From: an uncultured Sphingomonadaceae bacterium
GTDB taxonomy: Bacteria; Pseudomonadota; Alphaproteobacteria; Sphingomonadales; Sphingomonadaceae
Length of the DNA stretch: 64,000 bases
Direction: 5' to 3'
NCBI GenBank assembly: GCA_947499975.1
Contig: CANMQE010000004.1
Span: 1-64,000 of the forward strand
A model generated the notes under the pieces. The model saw only the letters and a list, made by a program, of their open reading frames with translations. It did no database searches and was not told where the DNA came from. Both the position numbers and the translations under genes were made by a program. Below, piece by piece: positions 52,207 through 62,965 of the stretch (positions within the stretch are counted from its first letter, which is position 1; each line of letters opens with the position of its first letter).

Positions 52207-54102
52207 ATGACTGAAATGCCCGGTAAGATGTCGCCGTTCAATTCCATGCCCGCGGCCAATCCGGGTGGGCAGCAACCGCAGCCTGCCGCCACCAGCCCTG
52301 CACCTGGCGCGGCGCCGGCCCGGGCGCCAAGCCCGGCTTTCAGCAATGCCGTGAGCCAGGCGCCGGCGCGCGATCCGTCGCAGGCCGCACAACCGGCGCG
52401 CGTGGCAGAGGCGCGTGTCGCCGAGGCACCCCGGGCCAGTCAGCCTGTACGCGATGATGATCCGAACGAAGGCGGCGCAGGCGATGACGATGCCATGGAA
52501 AGCGCCCGCCAGCCGATCGGCGTGGTTCTGGACATCGCCGGTTCCGGTTCGCAGGTCGCGCTCGATCTGGAACGCCTGAACGAATGCATGGACCATTCCG
52601 ATCCCTCCATCGCGCTGGCAGGGCAAGTCGGCAGCCAGATCAAGGTGCGCACCCGCGATGGCTGGCTGCTCGCCTCCGTACGCAACCAGAAGCAGGATCG
52701 CCGTGGTGGCAATTCGGTCGTCGCCAACATCGATTTCATGGGCGAGGGGTTGGAGGAGAAGCTCACCGGCAAGATCCACAGCTTCCGCCGCGGTGTCACC
52801 CGCTATCCCGTTCCCGGCGCGCTGGTTTATCCCGCGACGACCGAGGATTTGCGCCAGATCTACGCATCCGACGGCCGCAGCGCGATCCAGATCGGAACGG
52901 TCTATCCCACCACGGATATTCGCGCCGGTGTGTATATCGATGCGATGCTGGGCAAGCACTTCGCGCTGCTCGGGTCTACCGGTACGGGTAAATCCACCAG
53001 TGCCGCGCTGATCCTCCACCGCATCTGCGAGGCCGCGCCGCAAGGCCACGTGCTGATGATCGATCCGCACGGCGAATATTCCGCCGCGTTCAAGAATTAC
53101 GGCATGATCTTCGATGTCTCGAATTTGCAGATGCCGTACTGGCTGATGAATTTCGAGGAGCACTGCGAGGTGCTGCTGAAATCCAGCGGCAACGATCTGC
53201 AGAACGACCGCGACATTCTGGCCAAGTGCCTGCTGGCGGCGCGGGGCAAGAACCGGCTGGCGCAGAGCATGGGCAAGATTACCGTCGATTCGCCCATCCC
53301 CTATCTCCTGTCCGACCTCACCAATTTCGTGCAGGACGAGATGGGCAAGCTGGACAAGGCCACCAACACCGCGCCCTACATGCGCATCAAGACCAAGATC
53401 GAGGAACTGAAGGCCGATCCGCGCTACCAGTTCATGTTCTCCGGCATGCTGGTGGGCGATACGATGGGGGACTTCCTGTCCAAGATCTTCCGCATGCCCG
53501 GTGCCGGAAAGCCGATTTCCATCATCGACGTGTCCGGCGTGCCGTCCGACATCACCAGCACGGTGGTGGCGGTGCTCAGCCGGCTGGTGTTCGACTTTGC
53601 CATCTGGGGCCGCAACGAGAAGACCAGCCCCATCCTGTTGGTCTGCGAAGAGGCGCACCGCTATGTGCCCAACGAGAAGAATGCCGATGGCAACTCGGTG
53701 GGCCGCGTGCTCAGCCGCATCGCCAAGGAAGGCCGTAAGTACGGCATTTCGCTGGGCCTTATCACGCAGCGCCCGTCGGATCTTGCAGAAGGCGTGCTGT
53801 CGCAGTGCGGCACGATCATCTCCATGCGTCTCAACAACGACCGGGACCAGGCCTTCGTGAAGGCAGCCATGCCCGAAGGCGCGCGCGGCTTCCTCGATTC
53901 GATCCCGGCGCTGCGTAACCGCGAGTGCATCATCTGCGGAGAGGGCGTATCGATTCCTATCCGCGTGTCCTTCGACAATCTGGAAGAGTCCAAGCGGCCC
54001 GCTTCCGAAGACCCCAGCTTCGTCGACCTGTGGAGCCAGGGCGGCGGCGAGGAGGACGCGGTTTTCCGCACCGTCCAGCGCTGGCGCGCACAGGGCACCT
54101 GA
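52207..54102 (+). CDS. HerA-type hexameric ATPase (DUF87)
   Basis: A 631-residue protein. Residues 1-100 are Pro/Ala-rich and acidic, probably disordered. A HAS-barrel-like region follows (QIKVRTRDGWLLASVRNQ). Walker A is GSTGTGKST (residues 256-264), a HerA-type segment reads LMIDPHGEYSAAFK, and the Walker B/sensor region is LLVCEEAHRYVPNEK. LITQRPSDLAEGVLSQCGT is typical of the HerA/FtsK family. No NurA gene is adjacent. It may translocate DNA; the partner is unknown. Confidence 0.85.
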   Translation: MTEMPGKMSPFNSMPAANPGGQQPQPAATSPAPGAAPARAPSPAFSNAVSQAPARDPSQAAQPARVAEARVAEAPRASQPVRDDDPNEGGAGDDDAMESARQPIGVVLDIAGSGSQVALDLERLNECMDHSDPSIALAGQVGSQIKVRTRDGWLLASVRNQKQDRRGGNSVVANIDFMGEGLEEKLTGKIHSFRRGVTRYPVPGALVYPATTEDLRQIYASDGRSAIQIGTVYPTTDIRAGVYIDAMLGKHFALLGSTGTGKSTSAALILHRICEAAPQGHVLMIDPHGEYSAAFKNYGMIFDVSNLQMPYWLMNFEEHCEVLLKSSGNDLQNDRDILAKCLLAARGKNRLAQSMGKITVDSPIPYLLSDLTNFVQDEMGKLDKATNTAPYMRIKTKIEELKADPRYQFMFSGMLVGDTMGDFLSKIFRMPGAGKPISIIDVSGVPSDITSTVVAVLSRLVFDFAIWGRNEKTSPILLVCEEAHRYVPNEKNADGNSVGRVLSRIAKEGRKYGISLGLITQRPSDLAEGVLSQCGTIISMRLNNDRDQAFVKAAMPEGARGFLDSIPALRNRECIICGEGVSIPIRVSFDNLEESKRPASEDPSFVDLWSQGGGEEDAVFRTVQRWRAQGT

Positions 54103-54293
54103 TTTGCTTTTCGCTCCGGCATCCGCCGGAGCGTCCTCGGCGCTGTTCGCTCCGCTTCGCTGCGCGGCATCTGCGGTCGCGCTCTGTCGTTCGCTAGTCG
54201 CAAACGAGCTATGCGCATGGCAAATGGACTTATGCTCGATCGGTTCGCGACTAGCGAGGATGGTCTGGCGCAGGTCGGAGCTCGAATCGAACA

Positions 54294-55751
54294 TTACAAA
54301 TCAGGCGTCATCCGGCCCGCGGGCTGCGCGTCCGCGTGGCTCGCTTCCTCAGCCTGCGCCGGGTCGGCGGGCAATTCCTTGCGCCAGTTCCAGCGGTGAT
54401 AGAACCACCAGCCCATCGCCAGCGCAGAAAAGGCCGAGACAGGGTAGGACAGCCAGAGCGAATCCGCGCCCAGCCAGCCGTAGGTGGCGTAATAGAAGCC
54501 CAGCCGCACCGGGAACAGCGCGATCCCCACGATCAGCAGCGGCACCCACACCGCGCCTGCCGCGCGCATCGTGGCGGTGTAGATCATGGTGAGGCCGAAG
54601 ATGATGAAGTTCCAGCTCGCCAGCAGCTGGATATGACGGGCAATATCCACCGCCGGACTGTCGGGCCCCAGGAACAGCACCAGCACCGGCCGGTCGAACA
54701 ACAGCAGCAGGATGGTGACGACGCCGGTGAACAGCAGGTTCATCGCCAGTCCGGCGCGGGTGACGGTGTGCAGTTCCTGGAACCTGCCGGCGCCGATATA
54801 TTGCGCGGCCATCGCGCTCACCGCGCCGCCGATGGCCATGGCGGGCATCTGGATATAGGTGAACAATTGCATGGTCGCGCCATATGCCGCGGTGGTCATC
54901 AACCCCTCGCGGTTCACCAGCCCCACCAGGACGATGCCTGCCGCCGCCATCACCGCCATCTGCGCACCCATCGGCAGCCCCTTTGTGACGATGAAGCCCA
55001 GTTCTGCGCGCGCAGGGATGAGATAGCGCAGTTCCGCACCGCGCAGGCGCAGCGGCAGATCCTTGCGATAGACATAGATCACCATGCCCACGAAGGAGAG
55101 CATGCTGGCAGCGATGGTGGCCGCGGCCGAACCGGCGATGCCCATCGCGGGCAGCGGGCCAAGCCCGGCGATGAAAACGGGGTTCAGCACCGCGTCGATC
55201 AGCACCGTCACCGCCATGAAGATGAGCGGTGTGCGCGAATCGCCTGTGCCGCGAAGGCCCATCGAGAGGATGATGGAGATCATGCCGAACGGCATCGAGA
55301 GGAAGATCAGGCGCAGGTAGATCAGCGCCAGCGGATAGGCACCTTCCGGCGTGGCGAGCAGGCGCAGCAGGGCAGGGGCCAGCGCAAAACCGATTGCCGC
55401 GATCAGCGCCATCAGCACGGCGCAGAAGCCCACGGCGGTGCCGAACGTGCGGCGCGCCCCGTCCACATTGCGCGCGCCCCAGCGCTGGCCGATCAGCACC
55501 GTGCCCGCCATGCCGAAGCCGAAGGCCAGGCTGGCGACGAGGAACATCACAATATTGGCATTGGCGGTGGCGGCCAGCGCCTCCTCCCCGATCAGGCGGC
55601 CCACCCAGATGGAATTGACCGTGCCCGATAGCGATTGCAGGATATTGGTGAGCAGCGCGGGCACGGCGAACATCAGCAGGGTGCGCGGGATCGGTCCGTC
55701 GGTCAGGTCTCCGCGCATCTTCGGCACATCGGTGGCTGCAGTCCCGCTCAT
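54294..55751 (-). CDS. MATE family multidrug/toxin exporter
   Basis: A 485-residue membrane protein with about twelve helices in two halves. LLMFAVPALLTNILQSLSGT opens the first and the second begins LGFIVTKGLPMGAQMAVMAA; both are typical MATE repeats. It should export cationic drugs or metabolites using Na+ or H+. Its ATG overlaps the queE stop as ATGA, an unusual pairing of a transporter with a 7-deazaguanine enzyme. The C-terminal tail is polar and acidic. Confidence 0.9.
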   Translation of the reverse strand: MSGTAATDVPKMRGDLTDGPIPRTLLMFAVPALLTNILQSLSGTVNSIWVGRLIGEEALAATANANIVMFLVASLAFGFGMAGTVLIGQRWGARNVDGARRTFGTAVGFCAVLMALIAAIGFALAPALLRLLATPEGAYPLALIYLRLIFLSMPFGMISIILSMGLRGTGDSRTPLIFMAVTVLIDAVLNPVFIAGLGPLPAMGIAGSAAATIAASMLSFVGMVIYVYRKDLPLRLRGAELRYLIPARAELGFIVTKGLPMGAQMAVMAAAGIVLVGLVNREGLMTTAAYGATMQLFTYIQMPAMAIGGAVSAMAAQYIGAGRFQELHTVTRAGLAMNLLFTGVVTILLLLFDRPVLVLFLGPDSPAVDIARHIQLLASWNFIIFGLTMIYTATMRAAGAVWVPLLIVGIALFPVRLGFYYATYGWLGADSLWLSYPVSAFSALAMGWWFYHRWNWRKELPADPAQAEEASHADAQPAGRMTPDL

Positions 55752-56479
55752 GTGCCCCGCGTATCGCCGAACAGGTGGATATGCAGCCGGTCAGACAGGC
55801 GAAAGCCGTGACTCAGGCACAGCGGCACCAGCCATTCCATGCGCGCACGCAGCGTCTCGCTATCCGTGCCTTCCGGCATCAGGAACACGCGGCGCGGCGG
55901 GATCATGTGCGCCTTCACCAGTGCCAGCACTTCCTCGATATCTTCGGGGCGCGCCAGCACGAACTTGAAGAAGGCGCGCTCGTCCGTGGCCCAGCGATCC
56001 AGCATTTCGGGCTTCAGCGCCAGTTCGGCCGGATTGCCGCTGTGCGAAAGCTTGGGGCTGACATTGTACTGGTCCACCCGCACGTCCAGCCGGGCAGGCG
56101 GATCGACGGTGCCGTTGGTCTCTATTTCCACCTGCATATCCGGTAGGTGTGCCAGCATCTCGGCCAGTTTGCCCGCCTGCATCATCGGCTCGCCCCCGGT
56201 GATGACGAGGCGGTTCTGGCCGGTCGCCTCGATCAGGGCGGCGACTTCGGCCTCGTCCATCTTGAGCTGGTTGGCGTCGCGCGCGTAGGTTTCCCCATCG
56301 CGGTGCGGGCGGTTGTCGCCTTCGAAATGCCAGGTGTAGGCCGTGTCGCACCACACGCAGGCAAGGTTGCAGCGCGAGAGCCGCAGGAATGCCACGGGCA
56401 TTCCTGCGCTGGGACCTTCGCCCTGCACGCTGGCGAAAACCTCCGCCTCTCCGGGGGCTTGGGTGGCAAGCGTCAGCAT
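55748..56479 (-). CDS. queE: 7-carboxy-7-deazaguanine synthase (radical SAM)
   Basis: A 243-residue product from ATG 56479 (a TTG at 56491 is possible). It catalyses the ring contraction that makes the 7-deazaguanine core for queuosine. EVFASVQGEGPSAGMPVAFL is the family opening. The three cluster Cys lie in LSRCNLACVWCDTAYTW, and VITGGEPMMQ and VEIETNGTV follow. No other queuosine gene is in the window. A 28-bp sequence shared with the chpT promoter region lies immediately upstream. Confidence 0.92.
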   Translation of the reverse strand: MLTLATQAPGEAEVFASVQGEGPSAGMPVAFLRLSRCNLACVWCDTAYTWHFEGDNRPHRDGETYARDANQLKMDEAEVAALIEATGQNRLVITGGEPMMQAGKLAEMLAHLPDMQVEIETNGTVDPPARLDVRVDQYNVSPKLSHSGNPAELALKPEMLDRWATDERAFFKFVLARPEDIEEVLALVKAHMIPPRRVFLMPEGTDSETLRARMEWLVPLCLSHGFRLSDRLHIHLFGDTRGT

Positions 56480-56492
56480 GGCCGAATCCAAC

Positions 56493-56520
56493 TAATGTGG
56501 AACACCTGAAACACAGTCCT
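56493..56520 (-). repeat. 28-bp dispersed upstream repeat, copy B
   Basis: This stretch matches 29903-29930 at 27 of 28 positions. The single difference is in the second GGAACAC half-site, which here reads GAAACAC. It sits 14 bases before the queE ATG and is in the same orientation relative to the downstream genes as copy A. Confidence 0.6.
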
Positions 56521-56633
56521 GAGCCACAAATCGGCCCCATCCCGAAACGGGTGGAAATCGGACGGGCAGGGGCGGCTGGTGCGGATCATGCCTGCTGGTC
56601 TGGCACATTGCGGCGAAAGTAGGAAATCTGGGC

Positions 56634-59333
56634 TTACCCCAGCCGTTCCAGCGCGGTTTCCAGCCGTGCGATCTCGTCCTTGTGGAAGGTAAGATCGGCC
56701 TTGGCCTTCTCCACCGCTTCGGGCTTCGCGCGCTCCACGAAATTGGCATTGCCGAGGCGGCCTTCCAGGGACTTTGCCTCTTTCTGCGATGCTGCCAGCG
56801 CCTTTTGCAGTCGGGTCCGCTCTGCCTCGATATCGATCACGCCCTCCAGCGGAACGATGAAGACATCGCTGCCCGTGCCCACCTGCATGGCCGCGCCATC
56901 GGGCGCTTCGCCCACGGTGATGGGAGCAAGGCGGGCGAGGCGTTCGATGGCCGCGCTGCTGCGATCGATCACGCCTTGCGCCAGCGCCGAGGGGTTGGCG
57001 ATATAGGCGGGCAGTTTCTCGCCGGGAGAAATGCCCAGTTCGTTGCGCGCCCCGCGCGTGGCGGTGGTGAGCGAAATCACCCAGTCGATGGCGTCGGTCG
57101 CATTCTTGCTGACTTCGGCGCGCGGGTTGGGCCACTTGGCGTGGATCAGGTCGTAGGCGCGGTCTCCCTGCGCATGCCACAGTTCCTCGGTGACGAAGGG
57201 CATGAAGGGGTGCAGCATCACCATGATCTGATCGAGCGCCCAACCGGCCACCTCGCGGGTTTCCACGGCTGGCGGGCTGTCTGCATCGCCCTGGAACACC
57301 GGTTTGATCAGTTCCAGATACCAGTCGCAGAACCTGTCCCACGTGAAGTGATAGACGATGCTGGCGGCGGCATCGAAGCGCAGGTCCGCCATGGCCTTGT
57401 CCAGCGCATCCACCGTCTGCTGCACTTCGCCGATGATCCACTGGTTGGCGGCTAGGCGGGCAGCGGGCGCGGCGATGGTGCTGGACGCCCCGATACCGTT
57501 GGACTGGCAGAACCGCGTGGCATTCCACAGCTTCGTGGCGAAGTTGCGATACCCCTCCACGCGCTTTTCATCCATCTTGATGTCGCGGCCCTGGCTTTCC
57601 ATCGCTGCCATGAAGAAGCGCAATGCATCGGCGCCATAATTGTCGATCAGGCCCAGCGGGTCGACGACATTGCCCTTGGACTTGCTCATCTTGGAGCCAT
57701 CCGCCGCGCGCACCAGGCCGTGCAGATACAGCTTCTCCCAGGGGCGCTGATCCATGTTGTAATAGCCCATCATCATCATGCGGGCATCCCAGAAGAACAG
57801 GATATCGAAGCCGCTGATGAGCAGGCTGTTCGGGTAATGCTTGTTGACCCGCTCCTGGGCATCGGGCCAGCCGAGCGTGGCGAAGGGCCACAGCGCGCTG
57901 GAGAACCACGTGTCGAGCACGTCCTCGTCACGGGTGAGGGCGACGCCCGCACCGGCCTTGGCCTGCGCATCTTCCTCCGTTTCGGCGACGAACACGTTGC
58001 CTTCCTCGTCATACCACGCCGGAATCCGGTGCCCCCACCAAAGCTGGCGGCTGACGCACCACGGCTGGATGTTTTCCATCCAGTTGAAGAAGGTCTTTTC
58101 CCATGTCGCGGGCACGATCTCGACTTCGCCGGACTTCACTGCCTCGATAGGGCGCTTCGCCAGCTTTTCGGCATCGACATACCATTGGTCTGTCAGCCAC
58201 GGTTCGATCACCACGCCGCCGCGGTCGCCGAAAGGCGTCGCGATGGTGCGCGGCTCGGCGTCGAGTTCGATGTCCTCGCCCTTCTTGGTCCTGGTCTTGT
58301 GGGCGACGAGGTGGCCGCTGTCCTTCAGCATCGCCACCACGCGTGTCCGCGCTTCAAAGCGGTCGAGGCCAACCAACGCGTCTGGAATAAGCCCGTCGGC
58401 GGTCTGGCAGACCTTGGCATCGGCATCCAGCATGTTGAGCATGTCGGCAGGCGCGATGCCGGCGCGTTTGCCCACGTCGAAATCGTTGAAGTCGTGCCCC
58501 GGCGTGATCTTCACTGCGCCTGAACCCAGTTCGGGATCGGCGTGCTCGTCTGCCACGATGGGGATTTCGCGGCCCGTGATGGGCAGCTTCACCCTGGCGC
58601 CGCGCGCCACCAGATCCCTGTAGCGGTCATCCTCGGGGTGAACGGCCACGGCCATGTCGGCCAGCATGGTCTCGGGCCGCGTGGTGGAGACGCGGATTTC
58701 GCCAGAACCGCCGGCCAGCGGATAGATGAAAGTCCAGAAATGGCCCTGCACATCCTGCGTCTCGACTTCCAGATCCGAAATCGCGGTGCGCAGCTTCGGG
58801 TCCCAGTTCACCAGCCGCTTGTCACGGTAGATCAGCCCGTCGTCGTGCAGGTCCACGAACACCTTGAGAACGGCCTTGGTGAAATGCTCGTCCATGGTGA
58901 ACTGTTCGCGGCTCCAGTCCATCGAACAGCCCAGACGGCGCAGCTGGCGCGTGATCGTGCCGCCCGATTCCTCTTTCCAGTCCCAGACCTTCTGGACAAA
59001 TTCCTCGCGGCTGTAATTGGTGCGCTTGTCCTGCCGCTCTTCCAGTTGGCGTTCCACCACCATCTGCGTGGCAATGCCGGCATGGTCCGTTCCCACCACC
59101 CATAGCGCATCCTTGCCGCGCATGCGTTCATACCGGATCACGATGTCCTGCAGCGTGTTGTCCAGCGCGTGTCCGATGTGCAGGCTGCCCGTCACATTGG
59201 GCGGCGGATTGACGATGGTGAAGGCCTCGGCATCCGGGCGATCCGGGCGGAACGCACCGGTTTCCTCCCAGTGGGAATACCATTTCGCCTCGATAGCGGC
59301 GGGATCGAAGGTCTTGCTCAGTTCGCTCGTCAT
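56634..59333 (-). CDS. valS: Valyl-tRNA synthetase
   Basis: An 899-residue class I synthetase starting at ATG 59333 ([10 protein letters not shown]). The HIGH motif is [16 protein letters not shown] and the KMSKS motif is [14 protein letters not shown]. The editing domain is present ([33 protein letters not shown]). The C-terminal coiled coil ([20 protein letters not shown]) is the usual ValRS tail. The length is normal. Convincing family sequence upstream of 59333 is absent. Confidence 0.97.
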   Translation of the reverse strand: MTSELSKTFDPAAIEAKWYSHWEETGAFRPDRPDAEAFTIVNPPPNVTGSLHIGHALDNTLQDIVIRYERMRGKDALWVVGTDHAGIATQMVVERQLEERQDKRTNYSREEFVQKVWDWKEESGGTITRQLRRLGCSMDWSREQFTMDEHFTKAVLKVFVDLHDDGLIYRDKRLVNWDPKLRTAISDLEVETQDVQGHFWTFIYPLAGGSGEIRVSTTRPETMLADMAVAVHPEDDRYRDLVARGARVKLPITGREIPIVADEHADPELGSGAVKITPGHDFNDFDVGKRAGIAPADMLNMLDADAKVCQTADGLIPDALVGLDRFEARTRVVAMLKDSGHLVAHKTRTKKGEDIELDAEPRTIATPFGDRGGVVIEPWLTDQWYVDAEKLAKRPIEAVKSGEVEIVPATWEKTFFNWMENIQPWCVSRQLWWGHRIPAWYDEEGNVFVAETEEDAQAKAGAGVALTRDEDVLDTWFSSALWPFATLGWPDAQERVNKHYPNSLLISGFDILFFWDARMMMMGYYNMDQRPWEKLYLHGLVRAADGSKMSKSKGNVVDPLGLIDNYGADALRFFMAAMESQGRDIKMDEKRVEGYRNFATKLWNATRFCQSNGIGASSTIAAPAARLAANQWIIGEVQQTVDALDKAMADLRFDAAASIVYHFTWDRFCDWYLELIKPVFQGDADSPPAVETREVAGWALDQIMVMLHPFMPFVTEELWHAQGDRAYDLIHAKWPNPRAEVSKNATDAIDWVISLTTATRGARNELGISPGEKLPAYIANPSALAQGVIDRSSAAIERLARLAPITVGEAPDGAAMQVGTGSDVFIVPLEGVIDIEAERTRLQKALAASQKEAKSLEGRLGNANFVERAKPEAVEKAKADLTFHKDEIARLETALERLG

Positions 59334-59420
59334 AGTTGAGGCCACTGCCACCGCTTTCCCCCAAGGGCAACACGCGAAACCCTTGCTGCGGGCGCGATTT
59401 GTGAGCATAGCTGCCCCGCA

Positions 59421-60530
59421 ATGCGCGAATGGGCCCAATACAGCGTGGATGAAAAGGGAGGAAGGGCGACCGTTGTCGTCACCGGCCCCCTGCTCGTGTC
59501 CAGCATAGGCAAGATCGAACCCGATCTTCGCGCCTATCGCGATTCGGTGCAGACGATCGACATTTCCGGCGCGCATCCCATCGATACGGTGGGGGCGTGG
59601 GTCATCCACCGCTTTGCCGAGGAGACCGGGGCCGATATCGTGGGCGCCAGCGAGCAGGCCGACGTGCTGCTGGAAGCGGTGGAGGGAGCATCCAGCGATG
59701 CCACCATTTCCCCGCCGCGCGCCCATTCCTTCGGCGACATCTCCGAAAAAGTCGGCATCAAGGTGATCGAGTTCTTCATCGGCGTGCGCGACATGATCGG
59801 TTTCATGGGCGCGGTGCTGATGGGATTTGGCAGCCTGCTGCTGCATCCTCGCCGCTTCCGCATGAAGGCGTTGGTGCGGCAGATGGAACTGGTGGGCGTG
59901 CAATCATTGCCCATCATCGGCCTGATGAGCTTCCTGATCGGCATCGTCATCGCCCAGCAGGGCGCGGTGCAATTGCAGCAATTCGGCGCGGAAACGCTGA
60001 CGGTGAACCTTGTGGGCCGCATAACCTTGCGCGAACTGGGCGTGCTGATGACGGCGATCATGGTGGCGGGCCGCAGCGGCTCCGCCTTTGCCGCGCAGCT
60101 TGGCACGATGAAGCTGACCGAGGAAATCGACGCGATGCGCACCATCGGCGTCTCTCCGATGGAGGCACTGATCATCCCGCGCATCCTGGCAGCCGTGCTG
60201 CTGATGCCGCTGCTGGGCTTCTACGCCTCTGTCGTCGCCATCGTGGGCGGCGCCGTGATCGGCGACGTGATGCTGGGCATCCCGTTCTGGACTTTCCTTG
60301 CCCGCGTGCAGGAAGTTGTGCCGGTTTACGATTTCTGGGTCGGCATGGTGAAGGCACCGATGTTCGGCCTGATCGTGGCGATGGCCGGCTGCTATCAGGG
60401 CATGCAGGTGAAGGGCAATGCAGAGGAAGTGGGTCTGCGGACCACCGCTGCCGTGGTGCAGGCGATCTTCATGGTGATCGTGCTGGATGCGTTCTTCGCT
60501 GTGTTCTTTACCGAGATAGGGTGGGCATGA
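59421..60530 (+). CDS. mlaE: MlaE-type ABC transporter permease with N-terminal STAS-like domain
   Basis: A 369-residue inner-membrane permease of the phospholipid transport (Mla) system. Residues 1-100 look like a STAS domain ([36 protein letters not shown]) fused to the permease. The MlaE family motifs are [56 protein letters not shown] and [16 protein letters not shown]. The stop overlaps the ATPase gene as ATGA. Confidence 0.92.
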   Translation: MREWAQYSVDEKGGRATVVVTGPLLVSSIGKIEPDLRAYRDSVQTIDISGAHPIDTVGAWVIHRFAEETGADIVGASEQADVLLEAVEGASSDATISPPRAHSFGDISEKVGIKVIEFFIGVRDMIGFMGAVLMGFGSLLLHPRRFRMKALVRQMELVGVQSLPIIGLMSFLIGIVIAQQGAVQLQQFGAETLTVNLVGRITLRELGVLMTAIMVAGRSGSAFAAQLGTMKLTEEIDAMRTIGVSPMEALIIPRILAAVLLMPLLGFYASVVAIVGGAVIGDVMLGIPFWTFLARVQEVVPVYDFWVGMVKAPMFGLIVAMAGCYQGMQVKGNAEEVGLRTTAAVVQAIFMVIVLDAFFAVFFTEIGWA

Positions 60531-61405
60531 GCGAGCAGGACGACAGGCACAGCGATGTAGACGATATCGCCAGCGAACACGCGCCCGACCGTTTCGACGG
60601 GGAATTTCCCATCCGCATCCACGGGCTGACCAATGCCTTTGGCGACGTGAAGATTCACGACCAGCTCGATCTGGACGTGAAGCGCGGAGAGATCCTGGGC
60701 GTGGTGGGCGGATCGGGCACCGGCAAGAGCGTGCTGATGCGATCCATCATCGGCCTGCAGGTGCCCACGGAAGGCCAGATCGAGGTGTTTGGCCAGAACA
60801 TTACCGAGGCAGAGCCCGACGAGGTGATCGGCGTTCGCAATCGCTGGGGCGTGTTGTTCCAGGGCGGCGCGCTGTTCTCCACCCTCTCGGTGGGTGAGAA
60901 CGTGCAGGTTCCGCTGAAGCAATTCTACCCCGAACTCAGCCAGAAGCTGCTGGACGAGATCGCCAGCTACAAGACGGTGCTGACGGGCCTGCCGGAAGAG
61001 GCGGCCAGCAAGTTTCCCTCGGAGCTTTCGGGCGGCATGAGGAAACGCGCTGGCCTTGCCCGCGCGCTGGCGCTGGATCCGGAACTTCTGTTTCTGGACG
61101 AGCCGACCGCGGGCCTCGATCCGATCGGCGGGGCCAAGTTCGACGAACTGCTGCGGGAACTAACCGATACGCTGGGGCTTACGGTATTCCTCATCACCCA
61201 CGATCTCGACACGCTGTACGCCATCTGCGACCGCGTGGCGGTGCTGGCAGACAAGAAAGTGATCGCGGTGGGCACGATTCCCGAACTGCTGGAAAACGAT
61301 CATCCCTGGATACAGGAATATTTCAACGGCCCGCGCGCCCGCGCGGCCACGGCAACCCACGAACGCGGGAAAGCGTTGGACAAGCCCGATGGGCAGGGGG
61401 CATAA
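60527..61405 (+). CDS. mlaF: MlaF-type ABC transporter ATP-binding protein
   Basis: A 292-residue ATPase starting at ATG 60527 in the ATGA overlap with the permease. Walker A is GGSGTGKSVL, the signature motif is ELSGGMRKRAGLARAL, Walker B is LLFLDEPTAGLDP and the H-loop is LITHD. The N-terminal 40 residues are acidic. It powers MCE-dependent lipid transport together with the adjacent MlaE and MlaD products. Confidence 0.94.
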   Translation: MSEQDDRHSDVDDIASEHAPDRFDGEFPIRIHGLTNAFGDVKIHDQLDLDVKRGEILGVVGGSGTGKSVLMRSIIGLQVPTEGQIEVFGQNITEAEPDEVIGVRNRWGVLFQGGALFSTLSVGENVQVPLKQFYPELSQKLLDEIASYKTVLTGLPEEAASKFPSELSGGMRKRAGLARALALDPELLFLDEPTAGLDPIGGAKFDELLRELTDTLGLTVFLITHDLDTLYAICDRVAVLADKKVIAVGTIPELLENDHPWIQEYFNGPRARAATATHERGKALDKPDGQGA

Positions 61406-61414
61406 GGCAGGCGA

Positions 61415-62362
61415 ATGGAAACACGGGCAAACCACATCTGGGTCGGCGTTATTACGCTGCTGCTGCTGGCGGCGGCGGCGGCGTTTTTCGTCTGGCTTTC
61501 CGGCCTGGATGATCGCAACAACAAGGAATACGACATCTTCTACGAACAGTCCGTGGGCGGCGTCGCTCCGGGCTCGGTCGTCACCTATTCCGGCGTTCCG
61601 GTAGGGCAGGTGGCAGACATCTCGATCTGGGACAAGGACCCCGAATTCGTGAAGGTGCGCATTCGCGTAAACGGCGATACACCCATCCTGGTGGGCACCA
61701 CCGCCAGCATTTCCGCCAGCTTCACCGGCGTATCGAATATCAGCCTTTCCGGCGGCAGGTCCAACCAGCCGCCCATCACCTGCGACACCACCGATTGCCC
61801 CGAGGGCGTGCCGGTGATCCCGCCCGCGCAAGGCGCTGTGGGCGAGATTCTCGCCAGCGCCCCGTTGCTGCTGGAACGCCTCGCCACGTTGACCGACAGG
61901 CTGACCCGCGTGCTGGACGATGAAAACCAGGATTCGATTGCGGGCATCCTGCGCAACACCGATGCCATCAGCCAGGAACTGGCTGCCAGCTCTCCCGAAG
62001 TGCAGGCAACGCTGCGCGAACTGCAGAGCACGCTGGCCCAGTCCACAGAGACGCTGGCCGCATTCGAGGGCACGCTGCAAACGACGGACCAGCTACTGGA
62101 GGCAGAAGGCCCCGCGCTCGCCACCGATCTTCGCGCCACGCTGGCATCCGCCCGTCAGGCCGCGGAATCGCTCGAAGGCTCGCTCGCCAATGTCGAGCCG
62201 CTGACGCGCCAGTTGAACCAGGATACGCTGCCCGCCGCCACTGCCACGCTGCGCGACCTGCGACAGACCAGCCAGAACCTGCGCATGGTGACGGAACGGC
62301 TGGAGACCGAAGGCGCCGGAGCCTTGCTGGGTGGGCAGGATCTGCCTGATTACGAGCCTTGA
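61415..62362 (+). CDS. mlaD: MlaD-type MCE domain protein
   Basis: A 315-residue periplasmic lipid-binding subunit anchored by one N-terminal helix (WVGVITLLLLAAAAAFFVWL). The MCE domain runs from YDIFYEQSVGGVAPGSVVTY and GVPVGQVADI to about residue 120. The rest is a long alpha-helical, heptad-rich region (LAAFEGTLQTTDQLLEAEG) ending in a polar tail. This is like single-MCE proteins with a helical needle. Confidence 0.92.
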   Translation: METRANHIWVGVITLLLLAAAAAFFVWLSGLDDRNNKEYDIFYEQSVGGVAPGSVVTYSGVPVGQVADISIWDKDPEFVKVRIRVNGDTPILVGTTASISASFTGVSNISLSGGRSNQPPITCDTTDCPEGVPVIPPAQGAVGEILASAPLLLERLATLTDRLTRVLDDENQDSIAGILRNTDAISQELAASSPEVQATLRELQSTLAQSTETLAAFEGTLQTTDQLLEAEGPALATDLRATLASARQAAESLEGSLANVEPLTRQLNQDTLPAATATLRDLRQTSQNLRMVTERLETEGAGALLGGQDLPDYEP

Positions 62363-62373
62363 GGCCGGGGAAC

Positions 62374-62964
62374 ATGACCATGACCAAGATTAAGATCCTC
62401 GCTGCTGCAGCATCTGTTGCCGTGCTTACAGGCTGCATCAGCTTCGGCGCCGAACCGCCGGAGAAGCTGCTTACCCTCACGCCTGCGGCCACTATTCCCG
62501 AGGGTGCCGCCGCCGAGGGCGAAGCGTCCGCCGCGCTGGCGGTGCAGACGCCTTCTGTGACGCAGCGCCTCAACGTGACGCGCGTGCCCGTCACCACCAG
62601 CGACAGTTCGCTTGCGTATCTGCAGGAAGCGTTCTGGGTGGAAAAGCCCGCGCAATTGTTCCGCAACGTGTTGGCCGAGACCATTCGCGCCAAGGGCAAC
62701 CGCCTGGTGGTTGGCGGGGGAGAGCTGGAATACTCCGCGCGCACGCAGCTTTCGGGCCAGCTTGTCGACATGGGTTACGATGCCACCACCGGCAGCGTGC
62801 TAGTGCGATATGATGCCGTGCTCGAAACCGATGATGGCACCATCCGCACCCGCCGTTTCGAGGAATCGATCAGCGGCATCCTGCCCGAGGCCGAGGCTGT
62901 GGGCGCGGCGCTGAACCGCGCGGCCAACACCGTGGCCGACGATGTCGCGGAGTGGGTCGGCTAA
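62374..62964 (+). CDS. ABC-type transport auxiliary lipoprotein
   Basis: A 196-residue product from ATG 62374 (gggga upstream) that overlaps nothing but follows mlaD by 11 bases. The lipobox is VAVLTGC. The rest fits the PqiC/DUF330-like auxiliary family: LNVTRVPVTTSDSSLAYLQ, FWVEKPAQLFRNVLAETIRA and EYSARTQLSGQLVDMGYD. It probably links the inner-membrane Mla-type complex with the outer membrane. Confidence 0.85.
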   Translation: MTMTKIKILAAAASVAVLTGCISFGAEPPEKLLTLTPAATIPEGAAAEGEASAALAVQTPSVTQRLNVTRVPVTTSDSSLAYLQEAFWVEKPAQLFRNVLAETIRAKGNRLVVGGGELEYSARTQLSGQLVDMGYDATTGSVLVRYDAVLETDDGTIRTRRFEESISGILPEAEAVGAALNRAANTVADDVAEWVG

Positions 62965-62965
62965 C

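Noticed and set aside
52141..54294. Minus-strand open frame of over 700 codons covering the HerA-type gene
   Set aside because: It is the antisense of a gene with intact Walker A and B motifs. The frame contains no domain.
54336..55631. Plus-strand open frame of 431 codons opposite the MATE gene
   Set aside because: Its translation is His/Arg/Gln-rich low-complexity sequence typical of antisense frames. The MATE frame has clear membrane repeats.
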